64,000 nt of DNA, from positions 1,054,001 to 1,118,000 of the forward strand of contig JAFMOC010000039.1 in assembly GCA_019802505.1 (NCBI GenBank). The letters run 5' to 3'. A program made the position numbers and the translations under genes. The notes under the pieces were generated by a model. The model searched no databases and was not told the DNA's origin. It worked only from the letters and a program-made list of their open reading frames with translations. The DNA is from Corydoras sp. C115. Lineage: Eukaryota > Chordata > Actinopteri > Siluriformes > Callichthyidae. This document shows, piece by piece, positions 27,405 to 39,910 of the stretch; within the stretch, counting starts at the first letter, position 1; each line of letters begins with the position of its first letter.

Positions 27405-27491
<87 letters not shown>
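27266..27491. repeat. Two (TA)n arrays flanking a SINE 3' fragment
   Basis: (TA)n of about 78 bases, then about 60 bases of DANA/Mermaid 3' end (GTGCCCAGTGGTAGATCAGC … GATAAAGTGGAAGATAAT), then another (TA)n of about 80 bases. The long minus-strand frames here are Tyr-Ile repeat translations. Confidence 0.85.
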
Positions 27492-27496
<5 letters not shown>

Positions 27497-27571
27497 ATAA
27501 TAGTATAGTTTAACCTCATTATTGCACCTAACTGTAACTGTGTACTTTTTGAAGGTCAACAAGGTTTAGCT

Positions 27572-27800
27572 CTACACTATAGCAGTCAAAAGTTTGGACA
27601 CGCCCTTTTCTTGCCCCATTCTCTATTTCCTCCACTAAACATATAGATGGACTTTTTACAAATTACAGTAGTTTTACAATTACAGAGTGCAGTCCATCAG
27701 TTTCCATACTCTGTTGGTTCTCTGTTCTCTAGTTCTTACAGTGTGGTGGGGGGTTTTAGTGCATCAATGCTTATGTAGTTTCATTTAAAAACCTTCTAGC
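27572..27800 (+). mobile_element. Tc1-type inverted-repeat MITE, left part
   Basis: Starts AGCAGTCAAAAGTTTGGACA, has CTATTTCCTCCACTAAAC, TACAGAGTGCAGTCCATCAG and GTGGGGGGTTTTAGTGCA. The right half and end are not found. Confidence 0.6.
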
Positions 27801-29310
27801 CATGGATGTCACATTATCACAACGGCATTGATCAAGAACTACATGTGAGCAGTCAGATCTTGAAATAAGAATGTTCGAAGGAAAAATAAGTAAGCATGTA
27901 AACCACTTGGACTACTGAGTCAGAGCATTTCTTAAACAGCAGATCGTATTTGGTAGTCGGCGGTGTACACACACTGTACATTAACTTTCTCAGCTGAAAA
28001 TATGCCCAGTCTTTAAAATTGATGTTTTTAAAGCATCAAGGCAGCATTGAATTGTAACACTATGCACTAACACAGCTTGATGTTTTTGGCTTTATTAAAA
28101 ATGCATCTTCTTACCTATAGATTAATCGATGATGTAACCTATACTGCCCAATTTTCTGTTCATTATTTATTTATTTTTTTTATTACCCAAAGAGAAGAAC
28201 ATTGGGGTAACATAATTTCAGATGTGCTAGAAGGGAGGACATATGTATAGGTTCTCTAACAATATTTGTGATTAAAATGATTTTAAAGTGTATTTTGATT
28301 GACACATAACAAGTGCATAAAAGGCTCAGGGCACAGTTCATGCATTATGGGGTCTGACTCTAGAACCTGGGTGAGAGGAAATTTTATTGACAGGACCTTT
28401 TAAAATTTTTATTAACCAACTTTGGTACAGAACAACACAGTAGTCTGAGCAGTGTAGGGAGTCCATTCATCTATTTATCTTCATATTCAATGACGTGGAA
28501 TGACCTTAATAAATTGTATATATTTTATTTCAGCTTCAAACTATTAGAAATTTGTTTGTTATTAAGTTCAGTCACTAGAATCTACTAAAGAGCACAGAAG
28601 TGTCTTACAGTCAATACGGACTGGGGATTATTGGATATTCCAGAAGTGCTGTAGAAATTGATCGAGTAAAGGTCACATGTGTAATGCTCAAAGATGAGTT
28701 GCCTCCTATCTGAGGTATGCTTCAGTCTTGTCTTTAGTAGATACTGGCTCTAAACACAGTATGACTCTTATCAGCATGAATTGTTTTATGAAGAGGAATA
28801 AAGGATCGTGTAAAGATTTCTGATGTATTATTCAGTGGATTTTTTTTAAAGCACAATTATAAAACATTCATGAGAATCAATCCAGCAGCTAGAAATGTTT
28901 ATTTGGAAACTTGGTTTCTTGTTGGTTAGCTCTCAAGGTTTTTTTGCCCGAAATGATCAGTGTCCTTTGATCCAGAGGAACACACTTACATGCTACAACA
29001 AGCCTTCAGTCTAAGGCTGTCTGGAGTGTCCCTGTCTAGGTTCAACCCTCGGGGCAAGATTTTACAGCTCTGAATTTCTGTTGAATTGACCTTCCCTGAT
29101 TAACACTAGGTTTTACTTTTTGTATAGTTAGATTATATGTCTGTAACCTGGATGATACAATAAGAAATTAAACTTGTATGACGTCAATATAACTAAAATA
29201 CCATTACTGTGACTCAATACTTTCCCAGCAGGTAGTCTATTTAGACAGTTACACTCCATTCATTCCATCTTAAAGGGATAGTTTATTACTTCTTGTTTAC
29301 TTTCTTGCAT
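27800..29310. other. No gene seen
   Basis: Unique AT-rich sequence, no repeat family recognised and no frame above 60 codons with coding character. Confidence 0.55.
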
Positions 29311-29317
29311 GTTTATA

Positions 29318-29611
29318 TGTTTATCTCATCTCATTATCTTTTGCTTAATCTTCTTTTAGGGTTGGGGGTGCGGGTTCCAATGCCTATCCACAAGAGAATG
29401 TTTCGTGCCCAGTGCCAATACACCCAGGACAGAGTGCCTCTATCGCTGGGTACACACTTACTTACATATACACACAATAGGGCAATTTAGAGCAGCCAAT
29501 TCACATTGAACAAATGTTTTTGGACTTTTGGACTGGGTAAATGGAGAACCCAGAGGAAGCCCACACGACCACGGGAAGAACACAGAAACTATGCCATTGT
29601 GCCACCCTAAA
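29318..29611 (-). mobile_element. DANA/Mermaid-type SINE, diverged
   Basis: Reverse copy: TATCTTTTGCTTAATCTTCT, GTGCCAATACACCCAGGACA, ACAAATGTTTTTGGACTTTT, truncated before the tRNA head. Confidence 0.7.
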
Positions 29612-30002
29612 CAAATTTTTAATGTTATTATATTTTAAATAATAGTCTTCTGCTTATGTTAATTGTTAGAAGTGGTATTTTGAGTTGTTGTCTTTCTGTC
29701 AGGTCAATCCAGCATGTCTGCCCAGAGAATCATCACTTACTGGATTTCTCTTTTTACTGCATCAAATAATAAATGTAAGTTATTCTATTACCTTGCATTA
29801 CTGTATCCTGAAACATCTTCACTTCTTATTTGTCTCTATATAATGCCAATTTTACAACAATATACAGGAATTTGTAGGATATAAAATGACTGCTAGAGGT
29901 GTCTCATTTCTACTAATGGTCAAACTGAAATACAATCATGAACAATAGCCCATGTGATGCACTTTAGACCATAAATAAAAATAATAATTAGCTAAATTCT
30001 TG

Positions 30003-30303
30003 GTAAGACGTTCTGTGAATCCGGTATTCATGGTATTGAAACACGTCCATTAAGCTTTAACTTAACCAATTTAAGCATATAACACATGAAATACTTGTTA
30101 GAAACTTTATATAAAGTAAAATTATATTATAAAATTATAGTGGCTTGCATGGCCACTTCTTAACACTAGGAATCCCGGTTCAAATTTCGAGCTGGTTGGA
30201 GTTTCCATGTTTCCCTGTGTCCGCATGGGTTTCATCCTGGTTCTGCAGTTTCCCCCACAATCCAAAAACATGGACTCAAAGTAAATTGCCCCTATATAGT
30301 GTG

Positions 30304-30345
<42 letters not shown>

Positions 30346-30541
30346 TGCTCAGTGATAGATTGGCGCCTGTCCTGCTTGTATCCGCCCAGTGCCCGAAACC
30401 ACTAGATGTGCATGGGGAACCCCCTGCGACCCTAGGCCCTAGTATAGAATTAAGAAGAAGATAATAATATAAGTGTAATTATGAACAAATATTTTTCAGC
30501 TGTGTACACTGTATGCACTTATTCACAGAAAGTGTTACCAA
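30003..30541. mobile_element. Family 2 MITE interrupted by a SINE
   Basis: Left end GGTAAGACGTTCTGTGAATC and right end TTCACAGAAAGTGTTACC are mutual inverses. A DANA/Mermaid SINE (30138-30470) sits between them. Confidence 0.55.
30138..30470 (+). mobile_element. DANA/Mermaid-type SINE with expanded (GT)n
   Basis: AGGAATCCCGGTTCAAATTT, CAATCCAAAAACATGGACTC, a GT run of about 43 bases, and the end AATTAAGAAGAAGATAAT. Confidence 0.8.
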
Positions 30542-30557
30542 ATATTTCTATAAAATG

Positions 30558-30681
30558 ATGGGTTGGCGCCCTGTCCTGGGTCTATCTGCCCAGCGCCCGA
30601 GACGTTCTCCCCTGGATGGGCATGGGGAACCCCACCGCAACCCTAATAGAGGATAAAGCGGGAGATAATGAATGAATGAAT
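30558..30681 (+). mobile_element. DANA/Mermaid SINE, 3' fragment
   Basis: Only the last 120 bases of the SINE (GATGGGTTGGCGCCCTGTCC … GGGAGATAATGAATGAATGA). Highly preserved, so a recent 5'-truncated insertion. Confidence 0.85.
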
Positions 30682-31499
30682 AAACATTCCCTTGTACAAG
30701 TGATCAAGCTAGACAACCATTTTTTTTTTTTACTTTTGGCAGGTATTTGATTTAATTTTATTTTTGTTTAAACATAGCATCCTGGCTGCAGCCATTAGTA
30801 ACAAGGGAAATGAAATGCCAAATTATAGAATATCATTTTTATACTATATGGGGACCAAAATCAATTTCCACCCTTATATGACCTTCTATTTCTTGTGGGA
30901 TTACAAGCTGATCAACACAATCTGTGTTATTCATATGACATGTTTTAAGTAGTAATAATAAAGGTTTACTGAAATGTTATAAAAAAAAATCTGATCTCAA
31001 CTGAGCTGCAGAATTATTGATGGATAAAAGAATAAATAATTCTGACTATTAGACACTTGCCTGTCTGCCATTCTCCCCTCTCTCTCTCTCGGTCTCCCCT
31101 GTGCAAATCATGTTCAATTATTTATAAGAATCATGATAACAGATATTTTAACTCTGTAATTCAATGCACTCATTCCAGCACAATATATCAGGGATCAAAC
31201 AAATTTATCTATGAAATCCCTCTTGTCTTTTTGTTTCTTTGTTGCAGAAGGTGTAGAACATCACTCCTTTACTTCCTCACACCTTCTCTTCCCCTGCTTT
31301 ATCTGCTTCCCTCCTCTGTGGCTGTCACCATCTGTTTGAATTCAAAGTGATAAAAAAAGCACAGCGGTGGCGCACATGTCGACTTCTTTCTTTCGCTTTC
31401 TTTATCTCTAAGAAGTACTCAGAGGATAAGTCACTAATTGGTCAGTTTTTTTTGTTATAAATTTATACATTTTTTTAGTAACAATGCAGGCACTACGGG

Positions 31500-31665
31500 G
31501 AAGTGGTAGCACAGTGGTTTGGGTGTTGGGGTATGAATCTAAAAGTTGTGGGTCCAAATCCCAGGTCCCATGAAAGTTACTAATGCGGGTCCTTGAGCAA
31601 GACCCTTAACCATCCAGTGGGGTACTTGTAAGTCACTTTGCTAAATAACCAAAATGTAAATGTAT
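31500..31665 (+). mobile_element. HAmo-type tRNA-derived SINE
   Basis: Head AGTGGTAGCACAGTGGTTTG, B-box-like GTGGGTCCAAATCCCAG, CCTTGAGCAAGACCCTTAAC and the tail CTAAATAACCAAAATGTAAA. Confidence 0.75.
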
Positions 31666-31669
31666 TGCC

Positions 31670-32370
31670 GAAAATAAGAGTAAGAGAGAAGAACAGATAC
31701 TAAAGCAACACTCTGGTATAATAAAGAAGCTCAGCCCACATCTGGCCTCCTGATAACCAATCACAACAAACACTGAGTACCGCCAACTGTTTAAATGACT
31801 GACTGTAACTATAGCAATGTCAGCTTGAGATGGGCAAACTGGAGCTCATGCCTTCGACATCACATCAACATATACACATCAATGCCTCCAAGGAGATGAC
31901 CTCTGCCCTCCTGATTAAACAAAAGCATGGTAAATGTTTTACTACCAGATACACATACAGACAAGCAGACACAATCTATCTTTTTCTCTCCCAGTAAGCG
32001 ATATCCTGTGCATACCCTTTATCATCTTGTGCATTTGGCATGTGCACTTGGCATGTTCACCAGGTACTGTATCAGCAGCAGATCTGGCCAAGTATATCTT
32101 GTCTAACATCTAAAATCATTCTCTGAAACAGGTAGAAGATCAAAGTTCTATTTCATGTTGTGGCCTAAAGCAAGAATATATTATTAGCCAGAACAAGCCC
32201 TTCCCTTGTAGTGTTTGTATGCCAGACAGGCAATTTAGTATCTATTACAAAAACATACTTATGTTACGTGTTGACAGCATGAATATTTAAATGGTTGTAC
32301 GTTAATACAATCTCATCGTGTCATCTCGTTATCTCATCATTCTAACTGCTTAATTTTTTACAGGGGCATG
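31670..32370. other. No gene seen
   Basis: Unique AT-rich sequence; no coding frame or repeat family recognised. A short reverse SINE fragment follows at about 32364-32402. Confidence 0.5.
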
Positions 32371-32503
32371 GGAGAAGGTTCCCCATGCCCATTCAGGAGA
32401 GATGAACTAATGAACTAATGAAAACTGTTTTAATGACATGCTATATTGTGATGTATTTTATATTGCTTTCATAAAATGTATTAATTTCATTTGGTTGGGT
32501 CCA

Positions 32504-32830
32504 GCATGCCACTAAGCGGTGGCTTAGTGGTTAGCACGTTCGGAGTTTCCATGTTCTCCCTGTGTCTGCGTGGGTTTCCTCCAGATTCTCCGGTTTCCTC
32601 CCACAGTCCAAAAACATGGATCAAGTCAATTGAATTCTCAAAAAAATGCCCCATATAGAGTGTGTCTGTGTGAGTGAGTGTGTGCCTAGCGATGGATTGG
32701 CGCCCTGTCCTGGGTCTATCTGCCCAGCGCCCGAGACGTTCTCCCCTGGATGGGCATGGGGAACCCCACCGCAACCCTAATAGAGGATAAAGTGGGAGAT
32801 AATGAATGAATGAATGAATGAATGAATGAA
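32504..32830 (+). mobile_element. DANA/Mermaid SINE lacking its B box
   Basis: The head (GGTGGCTTAGTGGTTAGCAC) is joined to GGAGTTTCCATGTTCTCC, deleting about 45 bases that include the B-box promoter. Otherwise very well preserved. TGGTTGGGTCCA flanks it on both sides as target duplication. Confidence 0.85.
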
Positions 32831-33834
32831 TGGTTGGGTCCATGCAGTAGCCAGTAACACCTTAAAAGTGAATATGTGCAATTAATTTATTTCATCCATT
32901 CACTTGCAGTTAAAATTTTTAAAATGTTATACAGAGTGTGATGCTGAGGCATATCGGTCCAAGTTCACATGGTGATCGGGAATCAAATCCCTATAGTAAT
33001 AAACAAATAGACTTTTCTATCACTACAGTTTCAATATATGAATAAATGCTTTATTCTTTTTCCCGAAGGCCTGTTTTTCTCTCTCTTGCATCCATTCCTT
33101 TTTTGTGCTTTTATATCGGCAGAAGAAAAGACATGCACCTGATTCAGCTCGCTGTTCACAGTGGCACAGTCACATTCAGTCATGCTCCCTCATGCATATA
33201 GAGCTTTCCAATAAATCACCTACCAACTTCCTCTTTCGTAATGAAAGAATTAACTTTCTGGGTGGGAAACAGAGACAGGGAGAAAAAGAGTTGCCCAGTA
33301 TTTGCCTACATCATTCTGTCATCCTGTATGAGAAAAGAAATGAACAAAAACGTCGCAGAGGGGAGCGCAGACCTATTGAGGAACTTCAAAGGATACAGAT
33401 ATGGAGATTTAGGTTGAACAACAATGCCGAACAACATATATATCTATTAATGAAAAGACTTTTGAACAACTGAGGATTAATAGACTTGCTAAATACATCA
33501 ACATGAACCAACTATCACTGCTGGCACTTAAATGTGTAGTTCTTTAACATGTAGTATAATAAAGACAAAATTAGGTACAGTAACTATGTTAAATTCAACT
33601 CACTATATAAAAATGTTTTTATAAATTACTAGCCACTTCCGGGCCCAGCTTTGCTCCGACTTGTGATGACTTTTTCTGCAAAAGTTGTAAACATTAAAAT
33701 ATGAACAGTCACTTTTTTAGGCACTTTATTTAACTAACAGAAAAAAAATATTAAAAACTTCAAACTATGACCAAACTATGAAGTGATAAAGCAATCTTTT
33801 TTGCCTACTGTATATAGACATAGAAGAAGTAGTC

Positions 33835-34095
33835 CTCCACATTTAACTCATCCGTGCAGTGAAACAAACACATATACACACACTGGTAAAGTGTGCACAT
33901 GTGTCCAGAGTGGTGGGCAGTGTTGTATAGCCTTATATTTGAATTTCCCCATTGTGGGATTGATAAAGTATATCTATCAACCAATGCAACGGCTAAGGAA
34001 CAATTGGGGTTAGGTGCCTTTTCCAAGGCTGTGCGACATACTGTAGTGATAAGTTTCCCCTGTGCACAAAAGCACTAACCACTCTTGCCCACCAA
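33835..34095 (-). mobile_element. tRNA-derived SINE interrupted by a LINE-like tail
   Basis: Reverse of the family at 17455: CATTTAACTCATCCGTGCAG, GAGTGGTGGGCAGTG, and CAATTGGGGTTAGGTGCC. Between these parts, at about 33923-33990, lies TTTCCCCATTGTGGGATTGA then TAAAGTATATCTATC, the 3' end of a fish non-LTR element. Confidence 0.6.
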
Positions 34096-34247
34096 TTACT
34101 AGTGTTACTAGTCAAACTACAAAGTGGTGGTGAGACATCTTGAGCCTCTTTGTGGTTGTAAAGTGTATATAAATCTTTGCAGGGTTTCGAGGAGTAAGTA
34201 TGTTAACTGGCGTGGTAACCGAAGCAACTGTGTGAATTTGTATAGGG

Positions 34248-34248
<1 letters not shown>

Positions 34249-34288
<40 letters not shown>
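34249..34288. repeat. (AC)n microsatellite
   Basis: About 20 AC units. Confidence 0.9.
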
Positions 34289-34290
<2 letters not shown>

Positions 34291-34870
34291 TTTCACCCTT
34301 ACATGAGCAGGTGGGAAATCTAATAAACACTAATTGGCATCACAATGTTACCCATTTGATGACAACATATGGTGCGCTGCTGTTTCTCTTCCACATACAT
34401 TGTTAGTTCATCTTGTAGGTATAATAAGATCAGTAGAGGTGCAGCAGGTAATTCTGGTGTTTTAAATCATCTTATAAGTGTATGAAGATTTTTAATTGTG
34501 CTGCAGTTTATGCGGGAGCTCCACTGCTCTGCGTACCTTAGGGTTATAATAGTGCTGTGTTTGAAATCTGAGGCAAGTTCTTTGAGCCTTATCTACAGTA
34601 ATTGGCCCCTAGATGGTTGTGAATGAATAAATTAATAAATGATAGCTAGCATTTTGTTCGAGATTGTCTTCTAAATGCTCTGGTGTTACAGTTAAAGGCT
34701 CTTCATACTTTAAATCTAACAATGTGTATATTCACAGGGTTGAGCAAGCTACATGTAAAATGTTGTGAGCTATGCTAATAGTTACTTATCAAGTAATTAA
34801 AGCTTCACTACACAAAAGCTACCACCCAAAGAAATATAGCACGCTAAATTACACAAATATGGCAAAAGTA

Positions 34871-35222
34871 GGCGGCACGGTGGCTTAGTGGTTAGCACGT
34901 TCACCTCTCAGCGCTAGGGATTCCCGGTTCAAATCCCCATCTGGGTGGAGTTTCCATGTTCTCCCCATGTCTGCGTGGGTTTCCTCCGGGTTCTCCGGTT
35001 TCCTCCCACAGTCCAAAAACATGGATCAAGTCAATTGAATTCTCAAAATTGCCCCTTATAGAGTGTGTCTGTGTGAGTGTGTGTGTGTGCCCAGTGATAG
35101 ATTGGCACCCTGTCCTGGGTGTATCTGCCCAGCGCCCGAGATGTTCTCCCCTGGATGGACATGGGGAACCCCACCGCGACCCTAATAGAGGATAATGCGG
35201 AAGATAATGAATGAATGAATGA
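34871..35222 (+). mobile_element. DANA/Mermaid SINE, full length with target duplication
   Basis: Complete copy (GGCGGCACGGTGGCTTAGTG … GATAATGAATGAATGAATGA), flanked by CAAAAGTA at 34863-34870 and 35223-35230. Confidence 0.92.
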
Positions 35223-35229
35223 CAAAAGT

Positions 35230-36048
35230 AAATTGTTACTCAGAAGCTACTTCACGTTGTACCAACCTGGTGTCATATCACTGCAAAATGACCTTCAGTT
35301 ACACTGATTAAAACATTTATTAAAGAAGAATTTATAGCCTAACACAAAGAAGGATATCTGTACATAATTTAGTTTTTGATATAACATTTGTTATATCAGG
35401 GGTTCTAAACTGATCTCAGACCTGGACACACATATTTAAGTTGCAACTTCGCCATCTTGCCTCCGAACATCATCACAAATTTAAAAAGGATAGGAGCCGG
35501 GAAACAATTTTGGTTACCATGGCAACCAGAATATTGCACGCATCTGATGCGTGCCTCTCTTTTTCTTTTTTTTTCACTAAAAATACTAGTACAAGAACAG
35601 ATGGGCATTATTATTTTTTTTTTATGTATTTATTTTTTACAAGCTGTCCCCCACCTGCCCAGAATGTGTCTACGACCCACTTTTGGGTTGCAACCCATTC
35701 TCCGAAGAAAATAGCTTTGTTACATGATGTTAGTCCCTTGTTTTTACTCATTTCTAACACTTTAGGTCAAACTGTAGGACATTTTTTTTTGTATTTTATA
35801 CAATATATTTGTATGATATATGATAGCCTTTTGCATTAGGGAAATTAATTTGTCACCTAAATGTGGGTTCTTAGGTTGGTGTTAGTCTTGTATGTTGACA
35901 AGAGCTTGGATTTGCAATTGCACTCATTCAAACACATATTTTTTATCTGACGATTCAACAAGTCATTTATGTTTGCACATAAGTCCACAGCGTGATGTCA
36001 GTGGACTGCTCTATTTGCTCTCCTCCTCTCTTTCTCCATCCTCTTGTG

Positions 36049-36090
<42 letters not shown>

Positions 36091-36760
36091 ACTCTCGACC
36101 AGTTTGCAGGTTCCACTGCTATACACATGCGCATGTTTTGATAGACAAGCAGAGTAGAAGCTTGTGCATGAACATTCTTTTTCAACTGCTGCATTTTTAA
36201 ATCATACTGCAGCTAAAACATCTGCTTTTCTAAGACAGGTGCTGATAATTGGAGATTTTGTGGACACTAAGTCGCTACTGAATCCAAAAAAAAAAAAAAA
36301 AACTACTGGAAAATCATTTGATACAGATATCAGTGATGCTACTGCCTAGCTCCAGAAATATTTAATTAAACTAATAACATCTCTAAATATAGCGACTACC
36401 GCCAATCACATATGACATTTAAACATGGGGTTTATTTAATTTGCCAGTCAAAACAGGTCACTGTCCTTTAGTCTCTTAGTTAATGGAGTAGAGAATGCTG
36501 AAGAATATTTCATTATACGAAAAACAACTAAAATAAGTAACTGTAATTTTACATTGGTGTGCCTCATAAAAAAGGTACCTTGGAAGATTAACTGAGTACT
36601 GGCTCCCTATATTGCTTTTAATTATATTCCTTCTCAAAGAGTTAGACCTGCAGTCTAACAGCGGGTAAGACAGTGGGTAGGACATAGCCTAGCACTACAG
36701 GGTCCAACATGACAACAGCTCTTTGTGCTAAACAAAAGAATGAAAGATAGACTGAGAAAG
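35230..36760. other. No gene seen
   Basis: Contains CGACCCACTTTTGGGTTGC and GCAACCCATTCTCCGAAG near 35670-35710, a phrase of a common fish hAT-type repeat, a (GT)n at about 36050-36087 and a poly-A at about 36285-36301. No exon evident. Confidence 0.5.
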
Positions 36761-37239
36761 TGTCTTGCAACTGCCTACAGTGTTATTCGGCCTGAAGTCA
36801 GCGGTTATAGACAGAATAGAGGCCAACCTCCAACAACCCATGACCTTACACCAACCTACACACAATCACAGACACACACTGAGCTGCCTTGAAGTATTAA
36901 AAGAAAAGAGTCTACCACAAAACATTGTGTCCATAGTTCAGAAAATGTCACAACATGACTCTATCCATCTGCCATGTCCATTCCTTTCTTTCTCTGTCCT
37001 CTATTCATTTGTTCATATAATGAGTTGTCAAAGGACAGAAGAAGAAATCACATCCTGTAGCTGGCATTATAAAGGAGAAAGTGATGTTGTTTTCTGTATT
37101 TCTCTCAATGAATATATTTTATTGTCGAAAGCAACAGAACATAACAAAGCACAGAAAACTCATGATCATTTATGTAAAAACACTTCCATCTACTGGACAG
37201 ATTACATATTACATGTAGTTTACAGAACATTGTTTGGTA

Positions 37240-37243
37240 AAGA

Positions 37244-37327
<84 letters not shown>

Positions 37328-37346
37328 TGTATATATATACTGTATG

Positions 37347-37418
<72 letters not shown>

Positions 37419-37434
37419 TATATACACTATGGGT
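37240..37434. repeat. Long interrupted (TA)n
   Basis: Nearly 200 bases of TA repeat with three short interruptions (ACTGTA, CTGTATGTATT, TGTA). The 233-codon frame ending in it has no recognisable domain in its unique part. Confidence 0.9.
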
Positions 37435-37704
37435 GCTGTCACCTCAGAAATAAAGCCTCATGCTGATTTAAGTGCATACATATTTAAAACAAAACAATAT
37501 ATTTAACACTTTCATAGTGTAATGCATTTTACTTCTGTAAAAACTTTCTTACTAACTAATAATTTTTTAAGGAAGTAAATAGTACATACAAGCTTTTCAG
37601 TGGCGGAAATTTTAAAACAAATATAAGTATAACTGATTTTGGAAAATGTATAGATTAGACTAAAATACAAAGCAATTATTATTTCCTATTTCTCATAAAC
37701 TAAC

Positions 37705-37764
37705 TCAGTGTCTCTTCTTTTCTTTGAAGCTACTCCATAATGTAGTTAGTGTTGTCATGGCTTC
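37705..37764 (-). CDS. Ig receptor: possible last exon
   Basis: Two kilobases below the ITIM exon, minus-strand sequence TATTTCTTTTAG is a good acceptor. Joined in phase 0 from the ITIM exon it reads EAMTTLTTLWSSFKEKKRH and stops at TGA. In another phase the same bases read SHDNTNYIME and stop at TAG (37730), which looks more like a receptor C-terminus but would need an additional small exon to shift phase. No other candidate was found between 37,700 and 39,770, most of which is repeat. Treat as tentative. Confidence 0.25.
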   Translation of the reverse strand, partial: EAMTTLTTLWSSFKEKKRH

Positions 37765-37909
37765 CTAAAAGAAATAAAACTTTATTATATACAATAACTT
37801 GCCACTTTACAAACTGCATTCCAATTTTTTTATTCACATAAACTCTCTGGTAATTAGGACTACCACAAAGCAGGTAGCATTCAGTTGGTGGATCGTCCTT
37901 AGCACAACA

Positions 37910-37930
37910 CTGGTCTAAATTGCCCCCATA

Positions 37931-37995
<65 letters not shown>
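37910..37995 (+). repeat. SINE fragment with (GT)n
   Basis: CTAAATTGCCCCCATATAGT is the middle of the DANA/Mermaid SINE and runs into about 32 GT units. Confidence 0.75.
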
Positions 37996-37997
<2 letters not shown>

Positions 37998-38936
37998 CAA
38001 TGAGACATATGGTACATGTATAGTTAAACATGAGCCATACATTGTGAATACAGTTTGCACTTCAATTGTTTTTAATTATCCGTTTATAGAATATTCATTT
38101 TATAGTAAATTGTATTATAACTCAAAGCTGGGAAATCCTACTTCATCCTAAATGCGTTTATTTAGCTGTAATGATCTGATCACTGTTTATTATCCTTTGT
38201 GTGAGCTGCAAATAATTCTACTGTAAATAAAAGGGTCTTAAAATGCCTTTAAATCTGTTAGATTCTCTATGAAATGCAACATGTTTATAGACCATGCCAT
38301 GCAGTGAAGGTGAAGGGCAGACTTACCCATCAGCTATTTAATTATGTCCCATTTACTGCTAATGATGCAGTAAAGCATATCATTAATCTAATCATAATGG
38401 AGTTTGTGGGAATAAGACTGAAGCAAAAGCTATTATGTCTCTGGAGCTTACAACAGGTAATTTGGGAAATCTCAAGAGTTTTTTTTTTTTTTTTTTAAAT
38501 CGCACTATGGGTAATGACTGTTGTTGTAGTAAGGATGGTTTTACAGAAATACTACTGGAAGCTACAGTTCACTGAGGGTATGATTTTTTACAGTTTTCTT
38601 TTGTACCAGTTCTTTCACAGTTCTGTAATATGAGGGTTAGCCAAGTAATGAGGGTTATAAAATAAGGGTTATATTTCAAAGTCTATTCAGAAATTAATAC
38701 ATAATTTAGGAACCATTTCTATGTATTTGACATTCATAATGCATTTTAAGTGCATTCATAAAGCTTTGTGCTTAATAATATTTGTCATAAGCCTCTGGTA
38801 ATGTACATATAGGTTCATAATCATGATGTTATAACAATATGACATAAGGATTTGTAAAATATTGTTATACTGCAGTATCATATAAACTTTGGATTAGTAG
38901 ACAGACATGTTTGTAATGATAAATGTTATGAAAAAT

Positions 38937-38937
<1 letters not shown>

Positions 38938-38969
<32 letters not shown>
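38938..38969. repeat. Poly-T run
   Basis: About 31 T. Confidence 0.85.
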
Positions 38970-38971
<2 letters not shown>

Positions 38972-39776
38972 GTAAATAAGGCGTCAGTGTGTTGTATTCT
39001 GCTGAGGACAAGTCTTCAGGTAGCAGAGTTGAGTATGTGTGTGTTAGTGCAGTCTCAGCATTCTAAAACATAACACATGGGGAAACACTTTCTATGAATC
39101 CAGTATTTATATTACTGTATAAGTATATTCTTAAAGCTTAACAAGGTTTTATGGCATTTGTCATAAGCCTTTGTTTATGTACATAATGTTCATAATCACA
39201 CTTACAAGTGTTCTAACAATATGACATAAGGCAAATATAACACAAATTGTAATAATGCATTATAAAATAAACTATTGATTCTTTGGATTTGCAGACACTC
39301 TTACTTCCTACAAGATCGTTTTAAGCAACATATATAATCTTTAATAAGTCATTCCATACTGATATCAACGAAATCTTCTTTATAGAAGTAATAAACTGCG
39401 ACACACTTTACCTAATGCCTGTTAGAAAAAGCTTATAAGCTTTCATAAACAGTTATGAGCACTTTTAAGACATTTTCAGGGAAGGAATATGTTTAACACA
39501 AACATTATAAGGTTTTATAACACTGATCTATTTAAATAGTTAAATATATATTTTATAATGCAATATGTTACATTGTGTTATAGAGTATTATGACATGATC
39601 TTATAAACCTTCATGAGTGTGGTTATGAACATAATATTAACTAATGTAAAGCGTTTTTAAGCATTATGAACAATTTATAAAGCTTTATGAATATGCTTAT
39701 AATGTATATAAAAATTATAAAAAAAACAACTGCATCACAACAGCAAACATGATGCACACAAAGCAGTGGTCCTTAC

Positions 39777-39854
39777 AAGAAGAGTGTCATAAGTGGAAGT
39801 CAGGGTCATTAGGTTCAGAGATGTATAGATGGTATCCTCAGAGTTTGCAATGTC
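39777..39854 (-). CDS. Ig receptor: cytoplasmic exon with ITSM-like and ITIM motifs
   Basis: A 26-codon exon in phase 0 at both ends; acceptor CTCTTCTTAG, donor GTAAGG. It reads DIANSEDTIYTSLNL, then MTLTSTYDTLL. TIYTSL is an ITSM-like motif (T-x-Y-x-x-L), and STYDTL fits the ITIM pattern S-x-Y-x-x-L. Such tyrosine motifs recruit SHP phosphatases or SAP-type adaptors in Ig receptors, and a paired tail of this kind (YTxLN…YDTL) is characteristic of fish CD22-like receptors. The receptor is therefore probably inhibitory. If the donor is not used, the frame reads on 13 more codons to TGA. Confidence 0.75.
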
Positions 39855-39910
39855 CTAAGAAGAGGATGAAAACCTTTATATTTTTATAATGAATAGGAAA
39901 TACAAATAAA

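Noticed and set aside
27230..27562. Long Tyr-Ile repeat frames
   Set aside because: Translations of (TA)n microsatellites in alternate frames.
29714..29774. Short plus-strand leader-like frame (MSAQRIITYWISLFTASNN) followed by a GTAAGT donor
   Set aside because: Start, length and donor fit a signal-peptide exon, but no acceptor-bounded exon of matching phase was found downstream and the surroundings are repeats.
33105..33473. 122-codon plus-strand frame
   Set aside because: No similarity recognised; composition resembles flanking non-coding DNA and there is no acceptor or donor context.
36765..37466. 233-codon plus-strand frame
   Set aside because: The last third is a Tyr-Ile translation of (TA)n and the first part shows no domain, splice context or codon pattern of a gene.
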